A stretch of 37,016 bases of DNA from Acidimicrobiaceae bacterium (GCA_003138855.1 PLHF01000100.1:1-37016); one strand, 5' to 3'. Counted from the stretch's first letter, positions 16,289 through 23,587 are shown. The notes: generated from the sequence alone by a model not told the origin. A program made the numbers and translations.

Positions 16289-16316
16289 CGTATAACACTC
16301 GCGAGCAATCAGTCAA
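16289..16316 (-). promoter_or_regulatory. Promoter of the 6C-type RNA (TTGACT-16-TATACG)
   Basis: On the minus strand TTGACT (16316-16311) and TATACG (16294-16289) are separated by 16 bases, a good match to the major sigma-factor consensus in one of the few AT-rich patches of the window. The expected transcript start is near 16282-16280, just before the 6C hairpins. Confidence 0.6.
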
Positions 16317-16328
16317 ACAGCTTATTTC

Positions 16329-16341
16329 GATAGCTGCTATC
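16329..16341. promoter_or_regulatory. Inverted repeat, candidate LysR binding site
   Basis: GATAGC-T-GCTATC is a perfect 6+1+6 inverted repeat. Its right arm overlaps TATCTT (16338-16343), the -10-like box of the lysR gene. Its centre lies about 53 bases upstream of the predicted 6C RNA start. Both positions are classical for a LysR-type recognition site that represses its own gene and acts on the divergent one. Confidence 0.5.
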
Positions 16342-16351
16342 TTCTTTAGTG

Positions 16352-17263
16352 ATGGAACTACGGCACCTCCAGGCACTGACCGCCATCAGCGACCACCGCA
16401 CCTTCTCTGCCGCGGCCGAGCACCTGGGCACCGTCCAGTCCAATGTCTCTGCCCATATCGCCCGCCTCGAGCGCGAGCTGGGCGCCCCGATGATCGACCG
16501 CTCGGACGGCCACCTCACCGAGGAAGGCCTGGTGGTGGTGGCCCGGGCCCGCCGGATCCTCTCCGAGCTCGACGCGCTCGTCTCCGATGTGGCCGCCTGC
16601 CGGGACGAGGTGACCGGCACCGTCCGGGTGGGCATCATCGGGACCACCGCTCGGTGGCTGGTCCCCCAGGTGATGGACGCCGCCCACCAACGCCACCCCA
16701 AGCTGCGGCTGGTGATAGTAGAGGGCACCACCACCAGCATGGAACCCCAACTGGCCTCGGGCCAGCTCGACCTGGCCGTGCTCAACCTGCCGGTCGGCCG
16801 CGACCTGGTGGCCAGCCTGCTCTTCGAAGAGGATCTGATGCTGGTGGTGCCCGAGGGCCACCCCATGGCCACTCCCGACCGCCCCCTCACCCTGGAGGAC
16901 CTGGCCGACCTGGAGCTCCTGCTGCCCCTGCCGGGCACCGCCTTCCGTGACGAGCTCGATTCCGTCACCCGTCCACTGGGGATCAGCCTGCTTCCCGCCG
17001 CCGAGATCGACGGCCTCCGGCTCATCGCCTCGCTGACCTTCGACGGGTACGGACCGGCCATCCTGCCGGCAACGGCCATTCCCACCGTCCTGCGCTCCCG
17101 GTTCTTCCCGGTGGCGGTCGAGGGACTCCCCCGCCGACAGGTCGGTGTGGCCCAGCGCAGCAGGGGGCTCCCCTCGGCCCCCACCCGGGCCCTGCTCGAA
17201 TTGGTGCAGGCCGTGGTGGCTTCACCCGCTCGCCGGCCCCAAGGCGTCCACGTCAGGCCCTGA
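16352..17263 (+). CDS. LysR-family transcriptional regulator
   Basis: 303 residues. The N-terminal winged helix-turn-helix is typical (ELRHLQALTAISDHRTFSAA, then VQSNVSAHIARLERELG; about residues 2-60), and from about 90 comes a periplasmic-binding-protein-like effector domain (VRVGIIGTTARWLVP, QLASGQLDLAVLNLP, LEDLADLELLLPLPG). TATCTT ends 8 bases before the ATG at 16352, so the mRNA is probably leaderless; a GTG three bases upstream is possible. It is divergent from the 6C RNA and the HAD-PlsC/murT/gatD operon, and a perfect inverted repeat lies in its promoter. The effector is unknown. Confidence 0.9.
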   Translation: MELRHLQALTAISDHRTFSAAAEHLGTVQSNVSAHIARLERELGAPMIDRSDGHLTEEGLVVVARARRILSELDALVSDVAACRDEVTGTVRVGIIGTTARWLVPQVMDAAHQRHPKLRLVIVEGTTTSMEPQLASGQLDLAVLNLPVGRDLVASLLFEEDLMLVVPEGHPMATPDRPLTLEDLADLELLLPLPGTAFRDELDSVTRPLGISLLPAAEIDGLRLIASLTFDGYGPAILPATAIPTVLRSRFFPVAVEGLPRRQVGVAQRSRGLPSAPTRALLELVQAVVASPARRPQGVHVRP

Positions 17264-17315
17264 GCCGGGCAGACGCCCAGGGTCCGGCCATCGGGCTGGT
17301 GCCGACCCTGCCCGG

Positions 17316-17331
17316 CGTTCCGGACGGAACG
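17316..17331. terminator. Compact inverted repeat between convergent lysR and GNAT genes
   Basis: CGTTCCG-GA-CGGAACG is a perfect 7-bp inverted repeat with a 2-base centre in the 92-base convergent gap. The tight centre is poor for an RNA hairpin, so it could equally be a protein site; no T-run follows on either strand. Confidence 0.25.
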
Positions 17332-17355
17332 TAGTCGACGGCTCCACTTCCCCAG

Positions 17356-17988
17356 TCAGAGGTCGGGGACCCGCGGCTCGCGCCACATGCGCCAGATGGG
17401 CGGGCTGCCGACCTTGGAGCGGAACTCGTCGATCACCTCGAACCCGAAGCGCGCATACAGCGGCAGGTTCCGCTCCTTGGATGACTCCAGATAGGCCGGG
17501 TACCCCTCCTCGTCGACGGTGGCGAGCATCGAGGCCAGCAGCGCGGAACCGATGCCCTTCCCCTGCTGCGACGGCTCGGTTCCCAGAGTGGCCAGGTACC
17601 AGTGCGGCTCCTTGGGGTGGAGGCCGTCCACCTCGAAGAGCAGTTGCAGTGCACGGTGGACCCGCGAGCTCACCAGGAAGGGCGCCGTGGGCAACAGGTG
17701 CGCCAGCTCCGCCAGTGGGCGCCGGACCCGATCGGGCGGGCCCCACAGGGCCACCCCGCCCAAGCCCCGGGTCGCATACACGTGGCCGGCGGGCAGGTAC
17801 TGCCGTCGAAGCTGTGCGGTGAAGAAGGAGTGCAGGCCCAAGCGGCGGCGGCGGTCGCCGGCGAACATGAAGTTCGCCACCGGGTCGTCGACGAACGAGC
17901 GGACCAGCATGGCGGCGAGCGCCGGGACGTCACCGGCGACGACCGGGCGCACCACCGGCACCACGGGGCGACCGGCTCGGTTCTCCAT
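17356..17988 (-). CDS. GNAT-family N-acetyltransferase
   Basis: 210 residues. The GNAT core covers about 10-205: the N-terminal VRPVVAGDVPALAAMLVRSF, and the acetyl-CoA site motif A as WYLATLGTEPSQQGKGIGSALL (about residues 130-151, with QQGKGIG binding the pyrophosphate), then YLESSKERNLPLYARFGFEV (motif B). The arrangement with 'HWYLATLGTEP' is that of the GNAT subgroup related to puromycin acetyltransferase. The acceptor is unknown. TACCAT sits 6 bases before the ATG at 17988, a leaderless layout giving it a start separate from the algH-like gene 24 bases upstream. Confidence 0.85.
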   Translation of the reverse strand: MENRAGRPVVPVVRPVVAGDVPALAAMLVRSFVDDPVANFMFAGDRRRRLGLHSFFTAQLRRQYLPAGHVYATRGLGGVALWGPPDRVRRPLAELAHLLPTAPFLVSSRVHRALQLLFEVDGLHPKEPHWYLATLGTEPSQQGKGIGSALLASMLATVDEEGYPAYLESSKERNLPLYARFGFEVIDEFRSKVGSPPIWRMWREPRVPDL

Positions 17989-17994
17989 TGGGCG

Positions 17995-18000
17995 ATGGTA
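17995..18000 (-). promoter_or_regulatory. Putative leaderless -10 box of the GNAT gene
   Basis: TACCAT on the minus strand, 6 bases before the ATG at 17988; the same hexamer serves the TetR gene at 4015-4020. Confidence 0.4.
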
Positions 18001-18012
18001 GCGCCGGCCGGA

Positions 18013-18666
18013 TCAGTTGACGGCGGGATCGGGGGGGAATCCCGACACCAGGGCCAGGGCACCCCCTTGGCGCCGGAGCACCCGCCGCCACAGCCCCTCG
18101 GGGTCGGCTGAGATCGGGTCGCGCGCCTCGGCGGCCACGACGTACCACGACCGCTCGTCGATCTCCGCCTCGAGCTGGCCGGAGTCCCACCCTGCATAGC
18201 CCGAGAACAGGCGCGCCCCCAAGATCGAACCGGTCATCGCCAAGGGATCGGCGGAAAGGTCCACCGTGCCCACCGGTCGTTCGGCATCGACCAGCAGTCT
18301 CCAGCCGGCGGGGCAGTTCCCCGATGCCTCGGCTGCATCGTCCCGCGAGCCGAGGCGCACCAGGCCGATCAGGGCGTTGCGGGCGACCGGTCCACCGGTG
18401 AACAGCTCGGAGGGAGGAGTGGCCAGAGACTGCCACTGCGGAAGCAGTTGATCCACGGCCACACCGCCGGGTCGGTCGAGGACCACTCCGAGTGCACCGT
18501 GGTCACCATGGTCGAGCACCAGGATCACCCGGCGCGAGAAGTTGGGGTCGGACAGGCCAGGGGTGGCCACCAGTAGGTACCCGGTCAGCGACTCGGGAGG
18601 GGCAGCGCCGCCGTAGGGGTCGAAGGCGCGGAAGGGATCGATCGGCACCTCACGATGATGGCCCAT
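18013..18666 (-). CDS. AlgH/YqgE (UPF0301) family protein
   Basis: 217 residues. The family signatures appear in order: LTGYLLVATPGLSDPNFSRRVILVLDH (about 27-53), GALGVVLDRPGGV, ELFTGGPV, and ARLFSGYAGWDSGQLEAEI followed by WYVV. The family is widespread and folds as an alpha/beta sandwich; its biochemical role is not settled (in Pseudomonas it was linked to alginate regulation). The ATG at 18666 is used; a GTG about 18 bases downstream, just before the conserved PIDPF, is an alternative start. It is 24 bases upstream of the GNAT gene on the same strand. Confidence 0.9.
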   Translation of the reverse strand: MGHHREVPIDPFRAFDPYGGAAPPESLTGYLLVATPGLSDPNFSRRVILVLDHGDHGALGVVLDRPGGVAVDQLLPQWQSLATPPSELFTGGPVARNALIGLVRLGSRDDAAEASGNCPAGWRLLVDAERPVGTVDLSADPLAMTGSILGARLFSGYAGWDSGQLEAEIDERSWYVVAAEARDPISADPEGLWRRVLRRQGGALALVSGFPPDPAVN

Positions 18667-18714
18667 CCGCCGGGTCGAGTGGCGCCGGATGCCCCGGTCG
18701 GTGAGGCTGGGGCC

Positions 18715-18870
18715 ATGTCACCCGTCTCCGTCGATCCGGTCCATCCGCACCTGCGGGCGGAGACCCCCGACCTCGAGAACCGCACCCGTCTGCCGGCCGG
18801 GCACACCGGAGACCCCACCGAGGCAACGGCCGCCTTCACGGAGAAGCGGCCGCTCGTCCCCTCGGGGTAG
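18715..18870 (+). CDS. Possible small protein of 51 residues
   Basis: 51 codons with about nine in ten ending in G or C, as in the real genes of the window. A GAGG lies 8 bases upstream of the ATG. The product is hydrophilic. Its last third (TEATAAFTEKRPLVPSG) weakly resembles the C-terminal tail of enoyl-CoA hydratases, so it could be a remnant, but nothing upstream resembles the rest of that enzyme. It ends 9 bases before the next small gene. No function is proposed. Confidence 0.35.
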   Translation: MSPVSVDPVHPHLRAETPDLENRTRLPAGHTGDPTEATAAFTEKRPLVPSG

Positions 18871-18879
18871 CCGGGCCCC

Positions 18880-19110
18880 GTGGCCAAGGCCCGCCGGGGA
18901 AGGAAGCGTCCCCGCCCATCGTCCACCCCGGCCCCGGGAGGAACGTCGCGCGAGCACTGGCGGTCCGATGGAACGCCGAAGTCACGGTTTGCCACCCAGG
19001 ACGAGGCCAACCGCTCGGCACTGCGGTTGCGGCTCGAGGTGGGGGCCGATCTCGATCCCTATCCGTGCCGGTTCTGCGGCGGGTGGCACCTCGGGAACCG
19101 CCGGGACTGA
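18880..19110 (+). CDS. Small protein with a Cys2-Trp-His (zinc-knuckle-like) C-terminus
   Basis: 76 residues from a GTG. The N-terminal 20 are basic and Pro/Ser-rich. The rest (HWRSDGTPKSRFATQDEANR) leads to PYPCRFCGGWHLG with Cys63, Cys66, Trp69 and His70. The pattern Y-x-C-x2-C-x2-WH[LI] is seen in many small actinobacterial and phage proteins of unknown role and probably binds one metal ion. Ending in the motif, and with a GC-rich third position, it looks like a real gene. It precedes the TetR-MFS operon, whose operator begins 16 bases after its stop. Confidence 0.6.
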   Translation: MAKARRGRKRPRPSSTPAPGGTSREHWRSDGTPKSRFATQDEANRSALRLRLEVGADLDPYPCRFCGGWHLGNRRD

Positions 19111-19126
19111 TCCGGTCGCGCCTGTA

Positions 19127-19160
19127 CTCCTACTGTACCGTCCAGACGGTACAGTAGGAG
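19127..19160. promoter_or_regulatory. Perfect 34-bp palindrome, operator of the TetR-MFS operon
   Basis: Two 16-base arms, CTCCTACTGTACCGTC (19127-19142) and GACGGTACAGTAGGAG (19145-19160), flank a 2-base centre without a mismatch and end one base before the TetR ATG. The right arm holds TACAGT (19150-19155), a -10 box 6 bases before the ATG, so a bound TetR dimer or pair of dimers would block transcription. The same strand could fold as an RNA hairpin if transcribed from upstream. Confidence 0.75.
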
Positions 19161-19161
19161 C

Positions 19162-19716
19162 ATGGAGCAGGGCACCACGACCAAGCGCCGCATCCTCGAT
19201 GCCGCCGAAGAGGTCGTGCTGCGGGACGGGGTGGCCCACCTCACCCTGGATGCCGCCGCCACCGAGGCCGGCCTCAGCAAGGGCGGGGTCCTCTACCACT
19301 ACCCCACTCGTGATGCCCTGGTTGCCGGCATGGTCACCAAGATCATCGAGGAGTTCGAGGAGGACATCGAGCGCGAGCTGTGTTCCTCCGACGGGCCCGG
19401 TGCCTTCACCCGCGCCTACATCCGGTCCACCATGGCCCCGGGCACGGCGACGCCGGATCGCCAGGACCGGCTGGGCGCGGCCCTGATCGCCGCGGCCGCC
19501 GCGGAGCCGGCGCTGCTCCTCCCCTTGCAGGAGGCCGCGGGCCGGTGGCAGACCCGCCTCGAGGGCGACGGTCTCGACCCGACGGTGGCTACCGTACTGC
19601 GCCTGGCCTGCGACGGCCTGTGGCTCTGTGACCTGTTCGGCCTGGCGCCACCCTCGGCTGCGCTGCGTTCACGGGTGGGCGCCGAGCTCGAGGCAATGTC
19701 CACGATGTCGTCATGA
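19162..19716 (+). CDS. TetR-family regulator of the adjacent MFS transporter
   Basis: 184 residues. The DNA-binding domain spans 5-55 (TKRRILDAAEEVVLRDGVAH, LTLDAAATEAGLSKGGVLYHYPTRDALV). The YHYP and KGGVLYHY recognition helix is typical of the subgroup that controls MFS or other efflux genes. The C-terminal helical domain (60-184) is short. Its stop overlaps the MFS start (ATGA), so the regulator and pump form one transcript under the 34-bp palindrome, an autoregulated layout. The inducer is probably a compound exported by the pump; this is inference. Confidence 0.9.
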   Translation: MEQGTTTKRRILDAAEEVVLRDGVAHLTLDAAATEAGLSKGGVLYHYPTRDALVAGMVTKIIEEFEEDIERELCSSDGPGAFTRAYIRSTMAPGTATPDRQDRLGAALIAAAAAEPALLLPLQEAAGRWQTRLEGDGLDPTVATVLRLACDGLWLCDLFGLAPPSAALRSRVGAELEAMSTMSS

Positions 19717-21032
19717 TCCGACGCGACCCGGTCTCGACCCCTGCCGGTGCCGACGGGTCCGCCCGGCTCATCCGCACCCTCACCCTCACCGTCTTCCTCC
19801 AGTGGATGGGTGCCACTGCCATCGTTCCCATGCTCCCGGTCTACATTCGGCGGCTCGGTGGTTCGGACGCCCTCGCCGGCGTGGTCATGGCCGCGTTCTT
19901 CGCAGCCGGGGTTCTCTTCCAGTACCCGATCGGGCGGATCACCGACCGGGTGGGGCGACGGCCCGTGCTCGTCGCCGGTCTTGCCGTCTACGGGGCGGCC
20001 AGCCTGATGTTCCTCGCACCGATCGTGCCGTCGGCAGCCATCGCCCTGCGCTCCCTGCAGGGCATCGGCGCGGGTGCCGCCGCCGTGGCCTCGCTGGCCA
20101 TGATCTCCGGATCGGTGGCCGCCGAGCGCCGGGGGCGGGCGTTCGCCTCGATCTTCGGCGGCGAGATCGCCGGCATGGCCGTCGGCCCCCTGGTGGGAAG
20201 CCTCCTCGGCGTCCACTACATGTGGGCCATCTTCCTCGGCTCGGGCATCATCTCGTTCGCCGCCTGCATCCCCGCCCTGCGGATCGCCGAGTCCGGCCAC
20301 ATCGCCGAGGAACGGGTGGAGGCCGCCGCCCGGCGGGCAGGCGGGTCGGCGGCACCGCTCTCCCGGATCGCCTTCAACCGGTCGATGGTCGGCGCACTGG
20401 TGGCGGGCTCGGCGCTGGGCCTGGCCAACGGCGTCTACGACATCTGCTGGACCCTGCTGCTGGTGTCCCGCGGGGCGTCGGGGTGGGAGATCGGCCTGTC
20501 GTGGACACTCTTCGCCGTCCCGTTCGTGATCGCCGCCAAACCCAGCGGCTGGTTGGCCGACCACATGGACCGGCGGGTGCTGGTCGTGGCCGGAATCGGC
20601 CTGTCGGCCACCCTGTGTGCCTCGTACCCCTTCGTCCACAGCGTGCCGGCACTGATCGTGCTGGCCGCGTTCGAGGCACTCGGATTCGCTGCAGCGTTAC
20701 CGGCCGGCCAGTCGATGTTGACCCAAGGGTCGGAACCGGCACAGGTCGGCAGGGTGCAGGGACTCTTCGCAACCTGCCAGACCGCCTCCACCGCCGTTGC
20801 CGCCGCCGCCGCCGGCGCCGCCTTCGCCCTGGCCACCTGGCTGCCGTTCGTGACGGCCGCATCGACCGTCGTGCTCAGCCTGGCCGTGATCGTCGCCATC
20901 TGGCGGTCGGTGCCCGGGAAGGTGCAACCGGCCGGGCACGCGGGCGCTGCGGTGCACGCGACAACCAGCAGGCCGTCGCTCGTTCAGTCGCCCATACCCG
21001 AGCCGGTCGGCGTCAGCTGGGACGTGCAGTAG
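19713..21032 (+). CDS. MFS drug/metabolite efflux transporter
   Basis: 439 residues with 12 hydrophobic segments (first about 23-42). The signature motif A of the major facilitator superfamily is GRITDRVGRRP in loop 2-3 (about residues 73-83), and a second weaker copy SGWLADHMDRRV lies in loop 8-9. GGEIAGMAVGPLVGSLLG in TM5 resembles the antiporter motif C. Together with the upstream TetR gene this suggests proton-driven export of a small hydrophobic compound. The last 49 bases overlap the 3' end of the convergent mscL gene. Confidence 0.9.
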   Translation: MIRRDPVSTPAGADGSARLIRTLTLTVFLQWMGATAIVPMLPVYIRRLGGSDALAGVVMAAFFAAGVLFQYPIGRITDRVGRRPVLVAGLAVYGAASLMFLAPIVPSAAIALRSLQGIGAGAAAVASLAMISGSVAAERRGRAFASIFGGEIAGMAVGPLVGSLLGVHYMWAIFLGSGIISFAACIPALRIAESGHIAEERVEAAARRAGGSAAPLSRIAFNRSMVGALVAGSALGLANGVYDICWTLLLVSRGASGWEIGLSWTLFAVPFVIAAKPSGWLADHMDRRVLVVAGIGLSATLCASYPFVHSVPALIVLAAFEALGFAAALPAGQSMLTQGSEPAQVGRVQGLFATCQTASTAVAAAAAGAAFALATWLPFVTAASTVVLSLAVIVAIWRSVPGKVQPAGHAGAAVHATTSRPSLVQSPIPEPVGVSWDVQ

Positions 21033-21408
21033 GCACAGCGGGTGGCCGCTTCGGGCACTTTGGACAGGCACTCGGGGCACTCTCGGACCGGGTCCTCCTC
21101 GGGCGTGCGGCCCAGGCGCTTCATCAGGTGGTTGAGCGGCTTGATCACCAGGAAGAAGATCACCGCGGCGACGATGACGAAGCTGAGCAGCGCGTCGAGA
21201 AAGGTGCCGTACAGCAGCTTTGAGCCGTTGATCGTGATGTACACGTCGTTGAACTGGGTCTGGCCGCCGCAGACGGCCTTGATCAGCGGCGTGATCAGGC
21301 TGCTCACAAAGGAGTTGACCACTCCGGTGAACGCAGCGCCGATGGCCACTACCGCAGCCAGGTCGAGCAGGTTTCCCCGCAACAGGAACCCTTTACCTCC
21401 TTGATCAC
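20984..21408 (-). CDS. mscL: Large-conductance mechanosensitive channel MscL with zinc-ribbon tail; frame break near the start
   Basis: The channel part (GNLLDLAAVVAIGAAFTGVVN, then TM2 ALLSFVIVAAVIFFLVIKPLN) is clear MscL, a homopentameric membrane valve that releases solutes on hypo-osmotic shock. The C-terminal bundle is followed by CPEC and CAYC, a Cys4 ribbon ending the protein. The expected start MIKE is encoded at GTG 21408 (GTG-ATC-AAG-GAG), with GGAAG 6 bases upstream, but this frame stops after 19 codons. One extra T in the GGTTCC at about 21390-21385 would join it to the channel frame. Without correction, the only start in the channel frame is a rare TTG at 21382 (132 residues), which would lose the N-terminal amphipathic helix. 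Either a sequencing error or a recent mutation is likely. Confidence 0.85.
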
Positions 21409-21465
21409 AGCGACTTCCGTTCGTCGGTGGTTCCGATGGTCGGGGATGCCCCGGCGCTCGCGACC

Positions 21466-21951
21466 CTAGGTGAGCCCGGGGTAGACCGAGGCGATCCACC
21501 GGCCGGTGGAAGGCACTGCGCACACCGCCTGGGCGGCGCGTAGCAACCAGTCGATGACCGCGTGGTCGTCGGCGGCGGCCGGCACCTGGGCCACCAGGCC
21601 GCGCCTCGGGTGATCCTGGGTGATCCGCCAGCCTTCGGGAAGGGGCAGGCCGAGATCGCGCAGCTTCCAGGCAACCCGGGGGCCGGCGGCATGCTGGAGT
21701 CCGACGGTCGTCGGTTTCACCGTCCCGTCGGCCACCCGCTTCCCGGGCATCCAGGTGACGGTCGGAACCTTGTGGGTCGATCCCCCCAGGAAGGCGAAGG
21801 GCCCCGGCGGCGGCGGTTCCTGGTCCTCCTCGATCACCGGCTCCACGTTGATCCACCCGCTGCCGGCGGTCTTGATCGACTCCATGCGGGCGAGCAGCTC
21901 AGGATCGTCGTGAGCCACGAACTCCAGCTCGACCGGCCTCGCCCGGGTCAT
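21466..21951 (-). CDS. Conserved-looking protein of unknown function, third gene of the nitroreductase-LLM operon
   Basis: 161 residues, no signal peptide or membrane segment. Visible features are an acidic start (MTRARPVELEFVAHDDPELL), a WINVEPVIEED segment, a Pro-rich run (PPPPGPFAFLGGS), and a core LQHAAGPRVAWKLRDLGLPLPEGWRITQDHPRRGL followed by a helical end with WLLRAAQAV. I recognise no family. The ATG overlaps the stop of the LLM oxidoreductase gene (ATGA), so it is translated with it and probably serves the same process. Confidence 0.75.
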   Translation of the reverse strand: MTRARPVELEFVAHDDPELLARMESIKTAGSGWINVEPVIEEDQEPPPPGPFAFLGGSTHKVPTVTWMPGKRVADGTVKPTTVGLQHAAGPRVAWKLRDLGLPLPEGWRITQDHPRRGLVAQVPAAADDHAVIDWLLRAAQAVCAVPSTGRWIASVYPGLT

Positions 21952-22838
21952 GCCTGGAGGTCGAGGACGGCGGACGCCAGTGCCTCGAGCTCGGCCCGCC
22001 ACGACCCGGGGGACTCGAGCGGACGCACCACGAACTTGGAGAACCCCACCTCGAGGAATCGCTCGATCATGGAGCGCAGCCCGTCGAGGCCCACCGGCAC
22101 CACCTGCTCCGGATCGACACCCTTGCGGGCTGCGGCCAGGGCCCGGACCGTCTTCGGCTCGAGGGGACGCCGGGCATAGGCCAGGGAGACCCCGAAGTGC
22201 TCGGGGCTGATCACGCGTCCGGCCTGTTCGGCGGCTTCGTCGATGACCAGCCGTGCGGCGGCGACCTCCTCGGGGGTGCACGACGACGGCAGCCAGCCGT
22301 CGGCGAAGCGGCCACACCTCCGGAGCGCCGCCGGCACCATGCCGCCCGTCCAGAACTCGAGGGGGCGCTGCACCGGCAGGGGCGCCACCGCCACCTCCTC
22401 GAAGTCGGCGAACGCACCGTGGTGGGTGACCCGCTCCCCCGCCCAGAGCCTCCGCAGCACCGGGAGTGTCTCGTCCATCATGCTCCCCTTGTCCGGACCG
22501 GCAACCCCCACCGCTCCCGACTCGGGTTGCCGGGGGATACCGGGCACGAAGGTGATCAGCAGACGACCACCGGACAGGAGATCCAGCGTGGAAAGCTGCT
22601 TGGCCACCCGGACCAGGTTCCGGCCGGGAAGGAGCAGGGTGGTGCCCAGCTTCAGGTGGGAGTTGTGGGCGGCGGCGAACGCCAGGGCGGCCAGGGGGTC
22701 GAGCGTGGGTGCGGTCAGCACCTCGGGCAGCCAGATCGAGTCGAACCCCAGCCCGTCAATGTCGTCGACGAGGCGCGAGAAGCCCGCCCCGTCACCCGGG
22801 GCCGTGGCCCCCATGCCCACGCCGACGCGAACCTTCAC
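21948..22838 (-). CDS. LLM-class (F420-dependent type) oxidoreductase
   Basis: 296 residues from a GTG at 22838, where VKVRVGVGMG begins the TIM barrel. Family features are IDGLGFDSIWLPEVL, LAALAFAAAHNSHLKLGTTLLLPGRNLVRVAKQLSTLDLLSGGRL and PLEFWTGGMVPAALRRCGRFADGWLPS. These enzymes use F420 or FMN in actinobacteria. The substrate is unknown. It lies 49 bases after the nitroreductase gene on the same strand and overlaps the next gene, so a three-gene operon is likely. Confidence 0.88.
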   Translation of the reverse strand: MKVRVGVGMGATAPGDGAGFSRLVDDIDGLGFDSIWLPEVLTAPTLDPLAALAFAAAHNSHLKLGTTLLLPGRNLVRVAKQLSTLDLLSGGRLLITFVPGIPRQPESGAVGVAGPDKGSMMDETLPVLRRLWAGERVTHHGAFADFEEVAVAPLPVQRPLEFWTGGMVPAALRRCGRFADGWLPSSCTPEEVAAARLVIDEAAEQAGRVISPEHFGVSLAYARRPLEPKTVRALAAARKGVDPEQVVPVGLDGLRSMIERFLEVGFSKFVVRPLESPGSWRAELEALASAVLDLQA

Positions 22839-22887
22839 CGGGGCCGCCCCAGCCGGGCACCACCGCGCCGTCCGGCACACCCGTCCG

Positions 22888-23580
22888 TCACGGCGCCGCC
22901 AGCGGTGTTCCGTCGAACCGGTCGATGGTGGCGAAGGCCTCGACCGGCTCCCTCCGCAGTCTGGTCGGTTGGTGCACCGGTTGGCCCAGGGCCAGCACGC
23001 CGGCCACCGTCACGGTGTCGGGCACGCCGAGCAGCTCCTTCACCGCCGCCTCGTCCCTCACCACCATGGTGGTCATGACCCCGGCCAGGCCCTCGGTCCG
23101 GGCGGCCAATAGGATGCTCCACGCGAACGGGTACACCGATGCTCCACCGACCAGGGTGTAATGGTCCGCATCGCGGTCGACGGTGGCCAGCTTGGCGAAG
23201 TCGGCCAAGAGGACGAGCATGACCGGGACCTCGTCGAGGTGCTCGGCGAACCCACCCGGGCCAACGGCTGCGGCCTGGGCGATGGCCGGGGCACCTGCGA
23301 CCGACCGGTGCTCCAGCTCGCGGTCGGTGACCACCGCCCACGGGGTGAGGCCGGCCGCCACCTGGGCCAGGTACTCGTACCAGCCGGGAAGGTAGATGTC
23401 CCGCATGGCCCTGCGGAGGGATGGGTCCTTCACCAGAATGACCCGCCAGGCCTGGCGGTTGCCCCCGTTGGGCGCGAAACGGGCGGTGTCCAGCACCCGG
23501 TAGACCGTCTCGTCGGGGACGGCCGCATCCCGGTACTGACGCACCGCCCCGGTGGTGCGAAGTGCGTCGATCAGTTCCAT
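22888..23580 (-). CDS. Nitroreductase-family flavoprotein
   Basis: 230 residues. The FMN-binding elements are present: LRTTGAVRQYRDAAVPDETVYRVLDTARFAPNGGNRQAWRVILVKD at the N-terminus (about 7-52), and YPFAWSILLAARTEGLAGVMTT near 155-175. The N-terminal Arg and the GGNRQAW segment bind FMN phosphate and ring. Family members transfer hydride to nitro groups, quinones, enones or iodotyrosines, or remodel flavins. TACCGT stands 7 bases before the ATG at 23580, which fits a leaderless start. It heads an operon with an LLM oxidoreductase and an unknown protein. Confidence 0.88.
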   Translation of the reverse strand: MELIDALRTTGAVRQYRDAAVPDETVYRVLDTARFAPNGGNRQAWRVILVKDPSLRRAMRDIYLPGWYEYLAQVAAGLTPWAVVTDRELEHRSVAGAPAIAQAAAVGPGGFAEHLDEVPVMLVLLADFAKLATVDRDADHYTLVGGASVYPFAWSILLAARTEGLAGVMTTMVVRDEAAVKELLGVPDTVTVAGVLALGQPVHQPTRLRREPVEAFATIDRFDGTPLAAP

Positions 23581-23587
23581 CCCCTCG

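Noticed and set aside
16282-16950. 222-codon plus-strand frame with a start in the 6C promoter region
   Set aside because: Out of frame with the LysR gene; the product is a Gly/Arg/Pro-rich shadow.
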